64,000 nucleotides of DNA from Plasmodium brasilianum. Lineage: Eukaryota; Apicomplexa; Aconoidasida; Haemosporida; Plasmodiidae. The stretch covers positions 62,001 to 126,000 of the forward strand of contig NC_090122.1 of the NCBI RefSeq assembly GCF_023973825.1, written 5' to 3'. Positions 47,200 to 60,564 of the stretch are shown in pieces (the first letter of the stretch is position 1; every line of letters begins with the position of its first letter). The notes under the pieces are model-generated. The model did not search any database and was not told where the DNA came from. It was given only the letters and a program-made list of their open reading frames with translations. The translations under genes were made by a program, and so were the position numbers.

Positions 47200-49497
47200 T
47201 TTTCACTTGTGTTAGGTCTATACTTAAGTTGGCGTTCCGTAGTAAATGAGCACGGGGGTATTTACACGTATATGTACATGTACTTATTTACAAGTGCTAT
47301 ATATGTTTGTGTTTCTTCGTGTGTATTTATATATATACGTATATATAAATATATATGTATTATTATATATATTTTCCTCTTAACACGTAAGAAGGTATCA
47401 TGCTCATATATATACCATACAAAAAATAAAACATTTAGGAAAAAAAATGAAAAGTCAATTTTGTTATATATGCCTGATTCAACCATAAAATTCAATCCTC
47501 TTCCTCGAAATAACAGTATGTACAATCCTTTCAAAATTGGGCGCTTTAAAGAATATTAACTATCACTTCGACAATAAAAAAAAAAAAAAAAAAGCGAAAC
47601 TTCTACCATAACGCATAATATACTTTAAAATGGTGAGAATCTTGAAACAGTCTGCTAAGATTACTACATGCTCTTTTTAAGTAATCTTTATTCTTATAAT
47701 TATGCTGCGTATGTGCTCAGGTACAATCATACATATACATAAATATATACATATGTTTATATGTATAGGTCCAACTGGTATAAATTTTGTATACCTTTTC
47801 AAAAAGATAAAATGCAATCTTTTTTTATGAGCTAAGCTTAAATTAATACTACACTGACAATTTAACGCTTGCTAATTCTGACATTATTCAAATTGATATA
47901 TGGTTTAAAATTTTAGGTCGCTTTTTTTTTTATTTTTTTTTTTCATTTATTGAGTTTTCTTAATATAAAACTTGAAAATCATAATCGTTTGTTTATTTTT
48001 ACTTTTTTGATCTTTTTGCTTTCTCATTTTTTTCCCTTTTTCCTCTCTTTTGCGTTTTTCTGATTTTTCGTTTCTGCCGAATTATTTATTTTCAATTTGT
48101 TGACTTCATAAATGCACGTTATTTAAATGTGTATATCGATGTGTTAACCTTATTTATTTCACTGTTGCTACCCATGTTCGTTAACATTTTTTCTTTAAAC
48201 CTACTTTTTTTTGAATTTTTGATTTCCCAATATTTTTTTTTCTAAAGTTCTTAGAATTACCTTTAATTTGTAATGCTATATATATATATATATTTTTAAT
48301 TACATATTCACACCTCTGAAATGATACATATTTTACAAAAGATAAAGCAAATTATTTCTATATTTGCATATAATTGTATATTTTATATGCACTACTGCTA
48401 TGTGAGATCTTTCAAATACACTGATTTTGCTGCTTGCCTTATTTAAAACATATATAAATACAACCTTTTCTGTTTTCGTTTTCGAGGACGAAATAACTAT
48501 TTATATTTTTTGAATATTTCATTTTTACCAACACAAATACGTATACATTTTTTTCGAAGATTTACCTTATAAAAAAGAAATATTCATCTTACGGTCTTAC
48601 ATAATATATGCACAGAATAAATGACTTGATAATGCGTAAAAATTGTAAGATTAATTATTATGTTCTTTTCCTTCTTTTCCAAATGTGCTTTGTTTTGTTT
48701 TATTTTGTTTCATCGTATATTACCTTGTTTTATTATTTTTACAATTATAACAAAAAGTTAATTTAAAATACAAAAAAAAAAATAAAATAAAATAAAAAAA
48801 AACTTAATACGCGTTAAAGATTAGCACGTAAAACAATGACTAGTTATTTTAACTGTCATATATTTTGTAAAACCTTAAAAAAAAAAGAAACCAAAGAAAA
48901 ATAAATATATAGGTAAAATTATAGGTAGACAGGCAAATATATAGGTGGATAGATATACACGTAGGTACGTAGAAAGATACATATATAGACAAATAAATTG
49001 ATAGAATAATAAACGAAAAAGATGTGAGATAGAAAAAACAAATAGAGTCAATTGTTCTAAATGGGATAAGAATGAAAAAGTGTAATTAGCGTAATCAACT
49101 GGGCCCTCCTGCTTCAATGCAAATTTTTAATATTAAAAAAAAGAAAGAAAAATGGGTAGTTAAAAGAATAATGAAGTACAATATTATTCTTAATATAAAA
49201 TACTATTATTTAACGCATATAAATAAAGTAAAATTAGGAGAGCGCATAACCTCGTATGCAACTCAATGTAATATCATATGCTTACACGTTTGCTTGTTTT
49301 TTTACTTAAAACAAAATGTCGGAAAATAGAGAAAATTTGTAGAGGATTTCAAAAGGGTCAACACAAGCACACTTTGTGCTACATTTTCCCTAATGATATA
49401 ATATTCGTTTTCATAAAATAAATTAGTTGTGAATGTAAAACATAATATTTGTCCTTCCCTTTATAATTTTGTTTGGGATTTAAGAAGATATATGGTA
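47200..49497. other. Spacer upstream of PheRS beta, possible small ORF
   Basis: Begins with the PheRS promoter region (minus strand). An open frame at 47209-47559 (plus) crosses TA-rich DNA but ends in a less biased segment, listed separately. From 47580 to 49490 I see only AT-rich DNA with poly-T tracts (47923-47943) and the 3' region of the syntaxin gene. The frames at 48875-49117 and 49117-49329 look random. Confidence 0.45.
47448..47559 (+). CDS. Possible terminal exon or small ORF, unknown
   Basis: The last part of an open frame on the plus strand reads MPDSTIKFNPLPRNNSMYNP followed by FKIGRFKEY and a stop. Unlike the frame before it, this part is not homopolymeric, uses Pro, Arg and Gly codons, and is less AT-rich. 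An AG acceptor lies just upstream (CATTTAG at about 47434-47440). It could be the last exon of a small gene on the strand opposite to PheRS, or a chance frame. No family recognised. Confidence 0.22.
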
Positions 49498-50506
49498 TTA
49501 TATAATTCTAAACACAACCAATATAATTATAATCAAAATTATTAATACTAAAACAAGAAAACCCATACATCTAATGTTTCTAAAATATCTATTTCTTGTT
49601 ATTTCAATTTCACGACCGGACATAAGAATATTATCATGGGTATTAATTATTTGTGAATCTATATTATCAAGATTGTCCCCTTGAACATTTATTTGTTCAA
49701 ATAATTCCTTATATAACTCCTGAATATTTATTATATCTTTATGTAATTGTTTTATTTCTTTATTTTTTTGATTTAATATTTCATTTTCTATATCTGCTGT
49801 TTTTATTGATACAAACTGTTTATCATAAGAATATCCCTCCTCTTTCTCATTTTCTAAATATTTATCATCATTTTGTAAAAGATATTCGTTAATATCGTTT
49901 TTCATGCCTCCTGTAAATGCATTATTTTTATATTTTTTTTTCTTTTTTTTACCTCCTATTACATTTTGTTCAATTTGAAATTCGCTACTTCCATAATTCC
50001 TATAAGGTGTTTCATAATTTTCATTTTCATAAAAATTATAATCATATATATTTACATTAAATTTATCCTTGGATGAATCATAATTTGAGCTACTTTTTCT
50101 TGAAAAATTGTTCACTGAATCGTATTCTACACTGTCAGACACATCTATATTTCTCGATGATAAATCATTTAACACAGTTTTATTTATGTAATTTTTTGAT
50201 ACGTTTTGAAAGTTGTTCACAGCTTCGAGGTAGAAATTTGACAGTTTTTGCAGCATAAGCTTCATTCGCATCTTTGCAATTTTAACAGACGAAAAAAAAA
50301 AAAAAAAAAAGATTTTCACTAAAAAGAAGTTTAACTAAATATTCTAACTCTTCCATTGCATTTGTCAGTTGTTACATAAAATGTGTAATAATATCATATT
50401 ACACTTCCTTTTGCCACCCTTTATGAAACAATGTGCGCTATTTAGGAATCTGTACACATTATTTCGTTATTATTTCAAATTGTTCACACGCGCAAATCAC
50501 AATATA

Positions 50507-50548
<42 letters not shown>

Positions 50549-51486
50549 TTATTTATATATACGCACATAACACACTCATACACCCTAAGTAGCAAAGCTT
50601 ACCTTTTCATTTTGCGGCATATTTTCTGCATTGCTAGAATAACTCTTCAACTTTCTCTGAATCTCCTGTATTTTTAATTTTCCTTCTTGTACTATTTCTT
50701 GCCTTAAAAAAAAGAAAAAACAAAACTTTTATTTTTTTAAAATTTTAAATCAGCGTAATTCTGAGAATGACGTTGAACATGCGCATCTCCTAATGGTACA
50801 CCTTAAAATTATATTTATTTTAATATATAACAAAAAAAAAAAAAAAAAATGTACACAATTTTCTCTTATAATTTTTATATTTCTCTTTCATGTTAATAGC
50901 ATTCCGTCTGTTAGGTGCATTTCGTTTTCTCCGATCCTAGCGTAACGTAAGTATATATATAATACATGCAGATGTATATGCATAAATACATACTCACATA
51001 AATATATACATACGTGCATGCACCATGTATATATGGTAACCAACGATTCTCTATACTTACACTTTTTCTGAACTCTCAATGGAACATGCTTCATTCTCGT
51101 TCTGTTTTGTTACAGGTAAAAAAAATAAAATAAAATAAAATTCGTTTAGCACATCCACATTTACATATAATACATATATATATATATATATATGTTCACA
51201 TATAATTATTTATCTATATGTACGTATTAATGCATTTTGCACTGCCTCAATCTTATATAGTATTATGAAAAGAGGCTTTATTCATATCTAAATTATTCTT
51301 ATAAAAATAGAACTGGTTAAGCAATGAAAAAGGTAATTTTATTTTTGTACGTACAATTTTTGAAATCCTTGATGCATAAGATTGTATTAATCCTATATCT
51401 TTTTGGAAATCTAAATTAAATTGATTGTCATAAGCACTTTTTTGGGGTAGCGTTTTGCTATCTTTCTTCTTAGTAGAATATGACAT
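49498..51486 (-). CDS. Syntaxin, Qa-type SNARE, four exons
   Basis: Exons on the minus strand: 51486-51355, 51101-51061, 50702-50603 and 50271-49498. The donors are GTACGT, GTAAGT and GTAAGC, and the phases agree. The product is about 348 residues. The C-terminus is a tail anchor of about 20 hydrophobic residues ending VVFRII. Before it is the SNARE helix, with IQELYKELFEQINVQGDNLD containing the zero-layer Gln in the VQGDNLDNID context typical of Qa syntaxins. The N-terminal exon (FQKDIGLIQSYASRISKI) and exon 3 (VQEGKLKIQEIQRKLKSY) fit the first helices of a syntaxin Habc-like bundle as in endosomal Pep12/STX7. A long Asn/Ser/Lys-rich linker follows. It should act in membrane fusion on an internal compartment. 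The precise compartment, and Qa over Qc, are inferred. The exon 4 acceptor could also lie nine bases further in. Confidence 0.82.
50510..50543. repeat. (TA)n microsatellite in a syntaxin intron
   Basis: About 34 bases of TA dinucleotide inside the third intron (50602-50272) of the syntaxin gene. Confidence 0.9.
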
Positions 51487-52188
51487 GTTTTTAAAATATT
51501 AATTTGGAGGAATGGGGGTAAGGGTTGAAATAATGGAAACAAGCAAAGCTAAATTATTACTATAGCACAAATTTACGTATAAATGTATATATATATATAT
51601 ATATATATACATATATATACATATACATATATATGTAAATATATAAATTTACATATATTTATGCTAAACACTATTTAGTCACAAAGAAATAAAGAGGTCT
51701 CCAATTTTTTAAATGTAAATGTTAAATTTTTATTTAAAAATAAATTTAAGTAATAATATGTAGCTTAAATATGTAACTTTAAAGGGTGGTTGTTACTAAA
51801 ACATTTTTTTTTTTTTTTTTTATTATTTTTTTAAAATTACTTAAATCTAATAATATTAAATAAAAATTTATTTAATTTTTTTCTTGTTTATCAATATAGG
51901 CTTACATATATCTGAAACAACAAAAAATTAGCATATACGATTGGGAAAAAATTAGGAAAAAAAAAATTTTTAAATTGACAATTTATATGGTGTGAACAAA
52001 GATTAGAAAAAAATTACATTATTATTCTCATATATTTATTTTGAAATATATGTATATTACATATATTCATACAATTATACCTATACATATAACATATAAT
52101 ATACATATGCGTATAATATATATACTTATGCATATATGTATAAATATATGATATTTATATTATCAGAACTTATAAAAGCACATGGAAC

Positions 52189-52221
<33 letters not shown>

Positions 52222-52500
52222 ATATATAATAAAGTAAAAAAATCTAACTTAAATATGGCAAAATGGAAAAAGAAAAAAATTAACATATCACAAATAAATG
52301 AAATAAATTAAAAACAATATTTTCTCTTTATAATTAATAAGAACCGCAATTAAAAAAAAAAAAAAAAACATTAAAGTTAAATATGTAAATTTGTATGTAT
52401 ACAATATACATTTACAATTTAAACGATAATTATTACATCACATAAACTTATAACAGAAATAAAAAAAAAAAAAAAAAAAAAATCACTTAAATTTTCCCAT
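51487..52500. other. Syntaxin promoter region and SNF2L 3' region
   Basis: About 1 kb between two minus-strand genes. It contains TA-rich DNA (51580-51650), a poly-T tract (51805-51822), and several long poly-A runs (52190-52217, 52351-52369, 52461-52482) just downstream of the SNF2L stop. No coding frame or RNA gene was seen. Confidence 0.5.
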
Positions 52501-55500
52501 TCAGGTTTTTCTTTTTTCCTTGGTATTTGAAACTTTTGTGTTCTGTAAAATTAAACGATAAAATTATAATATGAAAATATTGGCACATTATATGTGTGAG
52601 AACGAATATATTATATCTACATGCAAATGTCATGATAAAACAAAATCCACTATAACTAACATTATTCGTGCTTTTCTAAACTACTAGCAAAAACAAAACA
52701 AACAAAACAAACAAAAATGAACCAACCAAACAAACAAATTTTTTAAACAAAATTACGTAAAAACATATTGACAATTAAAAAAGGAGCATCTCTAAATTGC
52801 ATCATTTAGAACAACATAGATTAGCATGTAATAACATAAATATATATAAATGTGTAATTATATGCACGTATAGTTTACTCTTCTGCCCTGTTCGACAATA
52901 GCATCAACGATAAGTCTACATCTGTACTCAATGTTTTCCAATGGGGTACTAGCGTACTTAAAAAAATTGTAGGCCTCAGACCAATAGTACGGTGTCTAAA
53001 AATGTTAATAAAACATAAAAATAAAGTAAATATTAATTTTATTCATGGCTAAAACTCCTGGGAAATAAAACTCAACTCAGTATGATACGTGCAATGATAC
53101 ACGAAAGTAAATATATGAAATGAAAAAGGCAAAATTTTTGTATTTTAGTTGTTACATGAATTCTTATATTATCATCTATTTAAAAAACATGTTTTTCCTT
53201 TTTTTTCTCTTTTTTCTTTTATTCGCTTTTTCCCTTTTTTTCTTTTTTTTAGCATTTTTTTGAACTAACCAAAATGTGAATGTTTTTGATTTGAACGACT
53301 CCCTCTTGATAAAGCAACCATAGTAATATTTTATTTTCTCGTTTATAATATAAAATTTCCTCATCATTAGAATTATTTTTTTCTTTTTCTTTCTCTTCCT
53401 TAACTTCCTCTGTCATATATAAAGTTTCTTCGGGTTTCAGAATATAATCATAGGACAAATTCGATGGAAGCTCAAGTTTATCAATGGCATCTACACCCTC
53501 AGAGAGTTGCTTTTCCACCTACAAAGAAGAAAGAGACATATGTATATAATAAAATATACGTACATAAACAAGTATACTCAAAATTAAGCAAACGATTGTA
53601 AAAAAATATTCATATATATAAATATACATGTATGTATGCATTTCTAAACATATCTATATTTTTAATATTACAAAATTTGCAATCAGGTCATTTTCCTCTT
53701 GTATAAGCTGCCTCTGCATATCTGATTTCTGGATTTTATCAAAAAGTCTAATTCCCTAAAAAAGAGTAACAAATGTTTTTACAAAGCTTACACATACGTA
53801 ACTTCTGTCATGAAAAAGGCATTCATGGACAAACATTTCGTGCACGCATTCCACTTTGCAGTCTCAAGAGCATTAGTAGCAGTACACAAAAAAAATATAA
53901 ATATAAATATAAATATACATATATATATATATATACAAACAAACACACGTACATGCAAGCATACGTACGTATATATATATATATATAAACACAAACACAT
54001 GCACACGATGTCAACTGCACAAACAAGACTTCTGCTACTACGCAGAGATGAACTATTACCCCCTTCACTTGATTGTATTTTCTAAAAAAAACCCTCAAGT
54101 AGGCTCTTATATCCTCCATCGATTTTTTTGAGTTCCTAAAATACTTTTCATATATGTATTCAATTTCATCACACCCATAAATTATTAACCCATTCATTAA
54201 TTTGTTATATTCTGCCTTATTCCATTTGGAGAACCCCTCTTTTAAGAGTTCCTGCTTTTCGCTTTTTACTTTTTCAATATCTATATTAGATATATCATCA
54301 TCCCCTTTTTTTTTGTTTTTTTTGTTTTTTTTATTTTTTTTACTATTCCCACTATCGTTGTTTGTCTCTCCAAGATGCCTTTTAATAAAGTTTGCTATAT
54401 AATCAAAACAACTTTTGACATTCTTATCTCTAAATTTTATCATGTTTAGCTTCTTCCTAGATTCCATCAGCCTTAAAATTTTTCCTTTAAAATGTTCTGT
54501 GCTGTTATCACTGCATCCTGTGCTTTTCTTTACGTTGCGCTGCTCATGATTATGATTATAATTATTTTTACTATTATGATGATTATTCGCAGTTGTAGAT
54601 GTAGTGGCACTACCATGGTTGTGATTATAGGGGAACAGGTTGTTATCATTGATATTATGATCCTCCTCATCCTCTTCCTCCTCCTCATTATTATACTCTT
54701 CGAATATGGTTGGGTAAGTCAAATTAATAATATCGTAAATATCCTTCGCATGTATATCTAGAAAATCTGAAAAATTGATTATTTTCTCAAAATTCTCTTT
54801 CTTAGCTTGTGCTTCAATTATATCCTTTACTTTTTGTTCATTCATACGATGAATATTCCACCTTTCTTCGATTTTTTCTAACTCATCTAATTTTTCATTA
54901 TTAAAAAATTGAAAATCATGTCCTCCTCTAGCTTCAGCTCTCCATCCATGAAGAACCATTTTCTTTTTATTTGTTCTAGTGCCTGCAGTATTCATGACTT
55001 TCCATTTACTTTTTCTTTCTCCTAAATCTAAAAATGTCATATTCTTTTTATTATTTTTTAAAAATTTCTTTATTGTACTCCTTATCTTGTTAATGTTTTT
55101 TCCTTTTTTCTTCACCCCACTTAAATTATTACCTTCTGAAGAACCTTTACCATCAACCCCTACAGAATCTGAGCATTCCTCATAACTCGATTCACCTGAA
55201 CCATCTTTATCTAAATCATTATACATGTTTAATCCTCCATCTAAAGATATATTAGATAAATCAAATATATTTTCTAAACTTTTTAGTTTGTTTTCAATTT
55301 CTAAAGTTCTCTTTTCTGCATCCGCTAGAATAATATCGATATCTTCATCAGAAATAGATGAGATGTCTTGTGTCTTGTAAACTTCAGGAGCCCCAAAATT
55401 TAAAATATTGTGTAATTCTTGTTTATTATTTTCTTTCATATTTAAATTTAATTTCCCTTTCTGAATAATTAAAGAATCTAATTTTAATTTCTTTGCTGCT

Positions 55501-57974
55501 CTTTCTACAATCTTTTCCTCCACAGAATTCTGCGTAACAAACCTGTATACAATAACTCGTTTTTTCTGACCTATACGATGTGCTCTATCCATTGCCTGAA
55601 TATCCATTTGTGGGTTATAATCTGAGTCAAATAGGATAACAATATCTGCAGTGGTCAGGTTAATACCAATTCCTCCTGCTCTGGTAGATAACAAAAAAAT
55701 GAAATATTTACTATTGGGTTCATTAAATTGGTTAATTCGTATCTGTCTCTCATCTCCTACTGTCGATCCATCTATTCGTAGATATTCATAATTCTTCCAT
55801 CTACAATAATCATCTATAATATCTAAAAGCCTAGTCATCTGAGAAAATAATAATACTCTAGAATTTTCTTTTTTTAGTCTAGGTAATAACTTATCTAATA
55901 AAGACATCTTCCCTGATGTCTCTATTAAATGATTTCCTTCTATATATGGAGGTTCTTCAATACCATCAAAAAGATAAGGATGATTACAACATTTTCTTAA
56001 TTGCATTAAAATATTTAACATTTGATTCTTACTACCTGTCATAGCATTTATTACATCAATATTTTTACTTAATATATCTGAGTATAATTTTTTTTGTAAT
56101 TTGGACATACCAACAAAGATATAAATTTCTCTTTTCGGTGGTAATGATTGTTCTACTTCTACCTTTAATCTCCTAAGCATAAAGGGTTTCAGAATAGTAT
56201 GCAACTGAGTAATTATTTCACTTTGTTTATTATCATTTGTGCTAATTTTTGATATATTAAATAAGTTGTCAAATTCTTCTGAGTTATCAAATATTTTTGG
56301 CATTAAAAAATTTAATAGAGACCATAATTCTTTTAAATTATTATGTAAAGGTGTACCTGTTATTAACAATCTATTTTCTGATTTGAGAAAACGAACAGAG
56401 GAACTTAAAACACTTTTATCATTCTTAATTCTATGTGCTTCATCTATTACTAAGAAAAACCAATCAATATCGTATAGCGCACATTTATCCTTTATAACTA
56501 TTTCGTATGTAGTTAATAAAACATCATAATCTGTATGTAATACCTTCTTATTTAGTTCTTTTCTTTGTTCTTTATTTCCATAATATTTAAGTGCTTTCAT
56601 TTCACTACACCATTTTTTTATTTCTTCATACCAATTGTCTAAAGTAGATCTAGGACATATTATAATACTTTTTCTTTTTATATTTTTATTAAATCTTAAA
56701 TAACACAATAAACTAATTGTTTGTAATGTTTTACCTAATCCCATTTCATCTGCTAATATGCCGTTTATTTTATGTCTATACAACTGATATAACCAATTCA
56801 ACCCTTCTATTTGGTAAGGCTTCATGCAACCATTAATATTATTCGGTTGCTTTATTATAAAAGATTCATCATCCTCATTAGCATCTTTTAATAACATATA
56901 ATCCTCTTCTTTTTCTGTCATTGCACAGCGTCCACTTTTTTTACTTTTTAATTGAGTATTCACTTTTAGTCGTTGACCAGACAATTTCTCAGTAAATCGC
57001 TTAGTTTCGGATAATAAAAGTTCTAATTTATCCTGCAAATAATTCACCTTCTCTTCATTTTCTCCACTATCATTATTGTTCTTACATACATTATTAATAT
57101 TAACAATATCCTTATTGTTAGTAGAATCTAGTTCCGTAGAACTATTTTCCCTTTCATAAATCCCTTCATTTGGAATTTCACTTTTCGTATATTTCTCATT
57201 TTTTATTTCTTGAGCTTCATCCTTTTTATTCTCTCCTTCTTTTATCACTCCATTCGCTTCCCCCAGTTCGCTCGTCTCCTCTGTTTCGGTCAATTTTCTT
57301 CTTTTAAGAAAAGTATTCTTACTGCTTAAAGTTCTCATCTCTTTTTTCCCATTTTCATTTAAACAACAAGAATTTCTATCATTGCTAAGTCCACTTCTTA
57401 CAATGCCTTCATCGTTATACATTCTATTACCGATATTTTTAACATCCTTACTGTCATCATTACTGTTACCATTACTGTTACCGTCACAGTCATCATTACT
57501 GTAATAATTACTGTTATTATTATTGTCATCATCTCTATAAAAACCTTTATTATCACCATTGGCAAGTGGCGCATGGACATTCCCATTTATAATGCGATTT
57601 GAGCCACTGGGAAAATTATTCCTTAATGAACTATTATTTTCATAAGAAAGGCCTTTCCCAATATGGTCCTTATTTTTATTATTTTCTTCACCACTTGCAT
57701 TATATGCTTTCTTAGCATTATCTAAATCATTATAACTTTCATAATTTTTTTTAAAATTATTTTCTTCGACCTGTTCTTCCCTACATATACCATTGACACC
57801 TTTATATGAGGCATCGTCTAAATAATTATTATAATTATCTTCATTATAAAAGACATTATTTACATCATTCAAGTTATTTACATTGTTTTTATTATTATCT
57901 ACTACTGTGACATTGTCACTATTTTCATTTTTCTCATTATTTCCTTTAAAATACTCTCTCACATTCCTAAACAT
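52501..57974 (-). CDS. SNF2L: ISWI-family chromatin remodelling ATPase SNF2L, five exons
   Basis: Exons on the minus strand: 57974-54060, 53755-53672, 53518-53270, 52995-52879 and 52542-52501, all joined in phase 0, about 1468 residues. SNF2L slides nucleosomes using ATP. The first 380 residues are Asn/Asp/Lys-rich. The helicase core starts near residue 385 (MKPYQIEGLNWLYQLY). It has motif I DEMGLGKT (about 408), DEAHRIKN (about 514), LLITGTPLHNN, and motifs V-VI (STRAGGIGINL, DRAHRIGQKKRV) near 750-800. A SANT-like domain follows at about 1245-1300 (FSKWNKAEYNKL). The downstream exons supply the SLIDE-type domain (NKILLWLLYQEGV and YRCRLIVDAI), which supports an ISWI rather than a SWI2 or CHD assignment. 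Simple read-through of exon 1 gives a false Cys/Val/Tyr-rich tail from intron sequence. The start is the first ATG of the long frame. Confidence 0.93.
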
Positions 57975-58100
57975 CTTGGGGCATCGGTAATTTTCCTCTC
58001 AAATTAAGCGCTTTTAAAAAGTGCTATATATAACTATATATATAAACGTGTGCATATATATATATATATAAGTACACATGACACACATTTATATTTTTAA

Positions 58101-58133
<33 letters not shown>

Positions 58134-59880
58134 TTTCTATTTTATTTTATTTTCCCCATATATATTACTTAAAACATTAAAAAAAAAATTCTTTTTTCCC
58201 TTAACAATAACACTCATTTTATTTTTATATATTTTCAATGTTTTTTACTTTCATAATATAATCATTTTATTTATTTTTTTTTTTTTTCTCATTTATAAAT
58301 GGGAAAAGTATTTCAATAAATTCACAAAATCAGTGATATGCATATATATATATATATATATATATATTCATATATACATTATTAAAGAAAATTAATTATA
58401 TAATTTCCTCTAATATTCGTAACATATATATAACAAATATGTATGCAAATTTATATTATAAATACAAATACTTATATTATATGTACATATATAAAGTTAT
58501 ATTTATTTCGAATGATAACACAAAGATATATGAATAATTTTTACAAAAGCATTATTAAAAAATACCTTGTAAAAAATACAATATTTAATATGCACATATG
58601 TTATACATATACATATATATATATATATTATTATACATATATAATAAATATATCGTTTTTTTTTTCAATGTTTTTTAAGGCTATTACTATTAAAAAATTT
58701 TCAGCTGAAATTTTATTTTGTTACATATTTTTTTATTATGTACGTGCGTATTTTTTTTTTTTTAAAGAGTTTATAAAAAAAAAAAAAAAAAAAAAAAACG
58801 CACTAATTTTAAAATAAACAAGCAGCTTATAATTTATTTTGAAAAACATACTTAAATGTATAATACATTCTTCTTTTCCTTTTTATATTTCCTAATTTTA
58901 AGTACGCCGTTTTGGAAATATTTACAAAAAAAAATAAAATAAAATTGCATGCTTTAAAAAAACCAAAACAAAAAAATTTTGTTGTTAAAATTTAATTCAA
59001 ATAGTTAAATGTTGACATACATCAAAATGTGAAAGTCCTTCACCTTATACGCTTTTTTTTTTTTACGTTGGTATGTGAATTATACTGTATATATTATACG
59101 TTATTTATATGTATATATTATACATATTTATATATATATATAAAGTACATGTTTATATATATATATAAAGTACATGTTTATATATATATATAAAGTACAT
59201 GTTTATATATATATATAAAGTACATGTTTATATATATATATAAAGTACATGTTTATATATATATATAAAGTACATGTTTATATATATATATAAAGTACAT
59301 GTTTATATGTATACATAAAGTACATGTTTATATGTATATATAAAGTACGCGTTTATATGTATATATAAAGTACATGTTTATATATATATATATATATATC
59401 AAATTCATATTTGTATGTAATAATTTAATATGTTTAACATTCATATAACCAATACGCACAAGAATACTAGTAACGGTATGTGATATACGTACGTATACAA
59501 AAATGTATTAGTATTATTATGCTTGTTAAAGAAAGAAGATTTTTCCTTTTCATTTATTATACCATACTCAATTTTTACGTTTTATCAAATACCTACAAGG
59601 TTTTAATTGTTACTTTTATTTAAAAAAAAATGTAAGATAATTTTGTATAATGCGCATAAGTTAAAATTTCAAAAGAAAAAAAAAAAAGTGTTTACTTAAA
59701 TTTATATGTGAAGAACAAAATAGTGCAAAGTTGTTAGATTTAAATGATTGTAGAAAATTGTCGCTTCCGGTTTTTCAAACGTACATATGTATTTATATAT
59801 ATAGGTATATATATATACATATTGACACGGCGAATAGTTGATTAATGTGAATAATTATATTAAATAGCATTAATATTATC

Positions 59881-59914
<34 letters not shown>

Positions 59915-60564
59915 TTTAAAAAATCGAAAATTAATGTTTTCATTTTTTCCAAAAATTTTAGCACAAATTATATACTTCAGTAGTACCAAGTGAGCATTCA
60001 TATAAACGCAACAGCTGCTGAATGGAAGCAAAAAACATAAATCTTTTTTTTTTATTATGCTGCTTGTGAACCAGAAGCATTATAAAACAAAAAATATATA
60101 AACGTATTTATATTATATATGTGTGTAACATCATCTCCTCGAAACTGTTGTAGCAGAATTGTAAAAGCACTCTCGCGTGATGAAATCAAAAATTTTCCTT
60201 TTGTTTTGAAATTATATAATATACTTTAATTTCTTAATTGTTTTTTTTTTTTTTTTAAAATAAAGAAATAAAGTGTTATCAAAATGACTTAAAAATTAAA
60301 AAATTAAAACCGCATTAAAATAAGAACATTCAAAAATTAACAACATGGCAAATAATAAAAAATTAAAACATCACCGTGGTCGTAAAAAAATGAAAATATT
60401 TTAAGAGGGAAAAAATTTTACGTACATGATGCCTAAAATATGTACAAGTGTGAGTAAGTGCAAAGGAGCGTACATGAGTGAATCTATTTGTTATGTAAAA
60501 TTGCGAATACGTTGGAATTAATCATATTGTATGCACCTATTGGGAAAATGAACATTGAACAAAC
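57975..60564. other. Spacer between SNF2L and the F-BAR-like gene
   Basis: Contains the SNF2L promoter next to 57975, TA-rich and poly-T DNA (58115-58140, 59884-59912), a 26-A run at about 58770-58798, and the 25-bp tandem repeat listed separately. Open frames at 58078-58395 and 58443-58817 are Tyr/Ile/Phe-rich and follow microsatellites; I reject them as genes. The 3' UTR of the F-BAR gene lies next to 60564. Confidence 0.5.
59127..59390. repeat. 25-bp tandem repeat, about ten copies, palindromic unit
   Basis: AAAGTACATG recurs at 59142, 59167, 59192, 59217, 59242, 59267, 59292, 59317, 59342 and 59367, exactly 25 bp apart. The rest of each unit is TTTATATATATATAT, so TTTATATATATATATAAA inside each copy is an almost perfect inverted repeat and GTAC is itself palindromic. 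The first seven copies are virtually identical; the last three carry G or C changes (TATGTATAC, GTACGCG). Confidence 0.95.

Noticed and set aside
53823..54059. Apparent C-terminal extension of SNF2L, rich in Cys, Val, Tyr and Ile.
   Set aside because: It follows a GTAATA donor and reads through TA microsatellites; spliced exons downstream restore the SLIDE-type domain instead.
58078..58817. Two frames of 105 and 124 codons on the plus strand.
   Set aside because: Tyr/Ile/Phe/Lys-rich translations of TA and T/A homopolymer DNA with no coding signal.
59127..59390. Regularly spaced repeats considered as a CRISPR-like array.
   Set aside because: There are no unique spacers; the whole 25-bp unit is repeated, and this is a eukaryotic nuclear genome.
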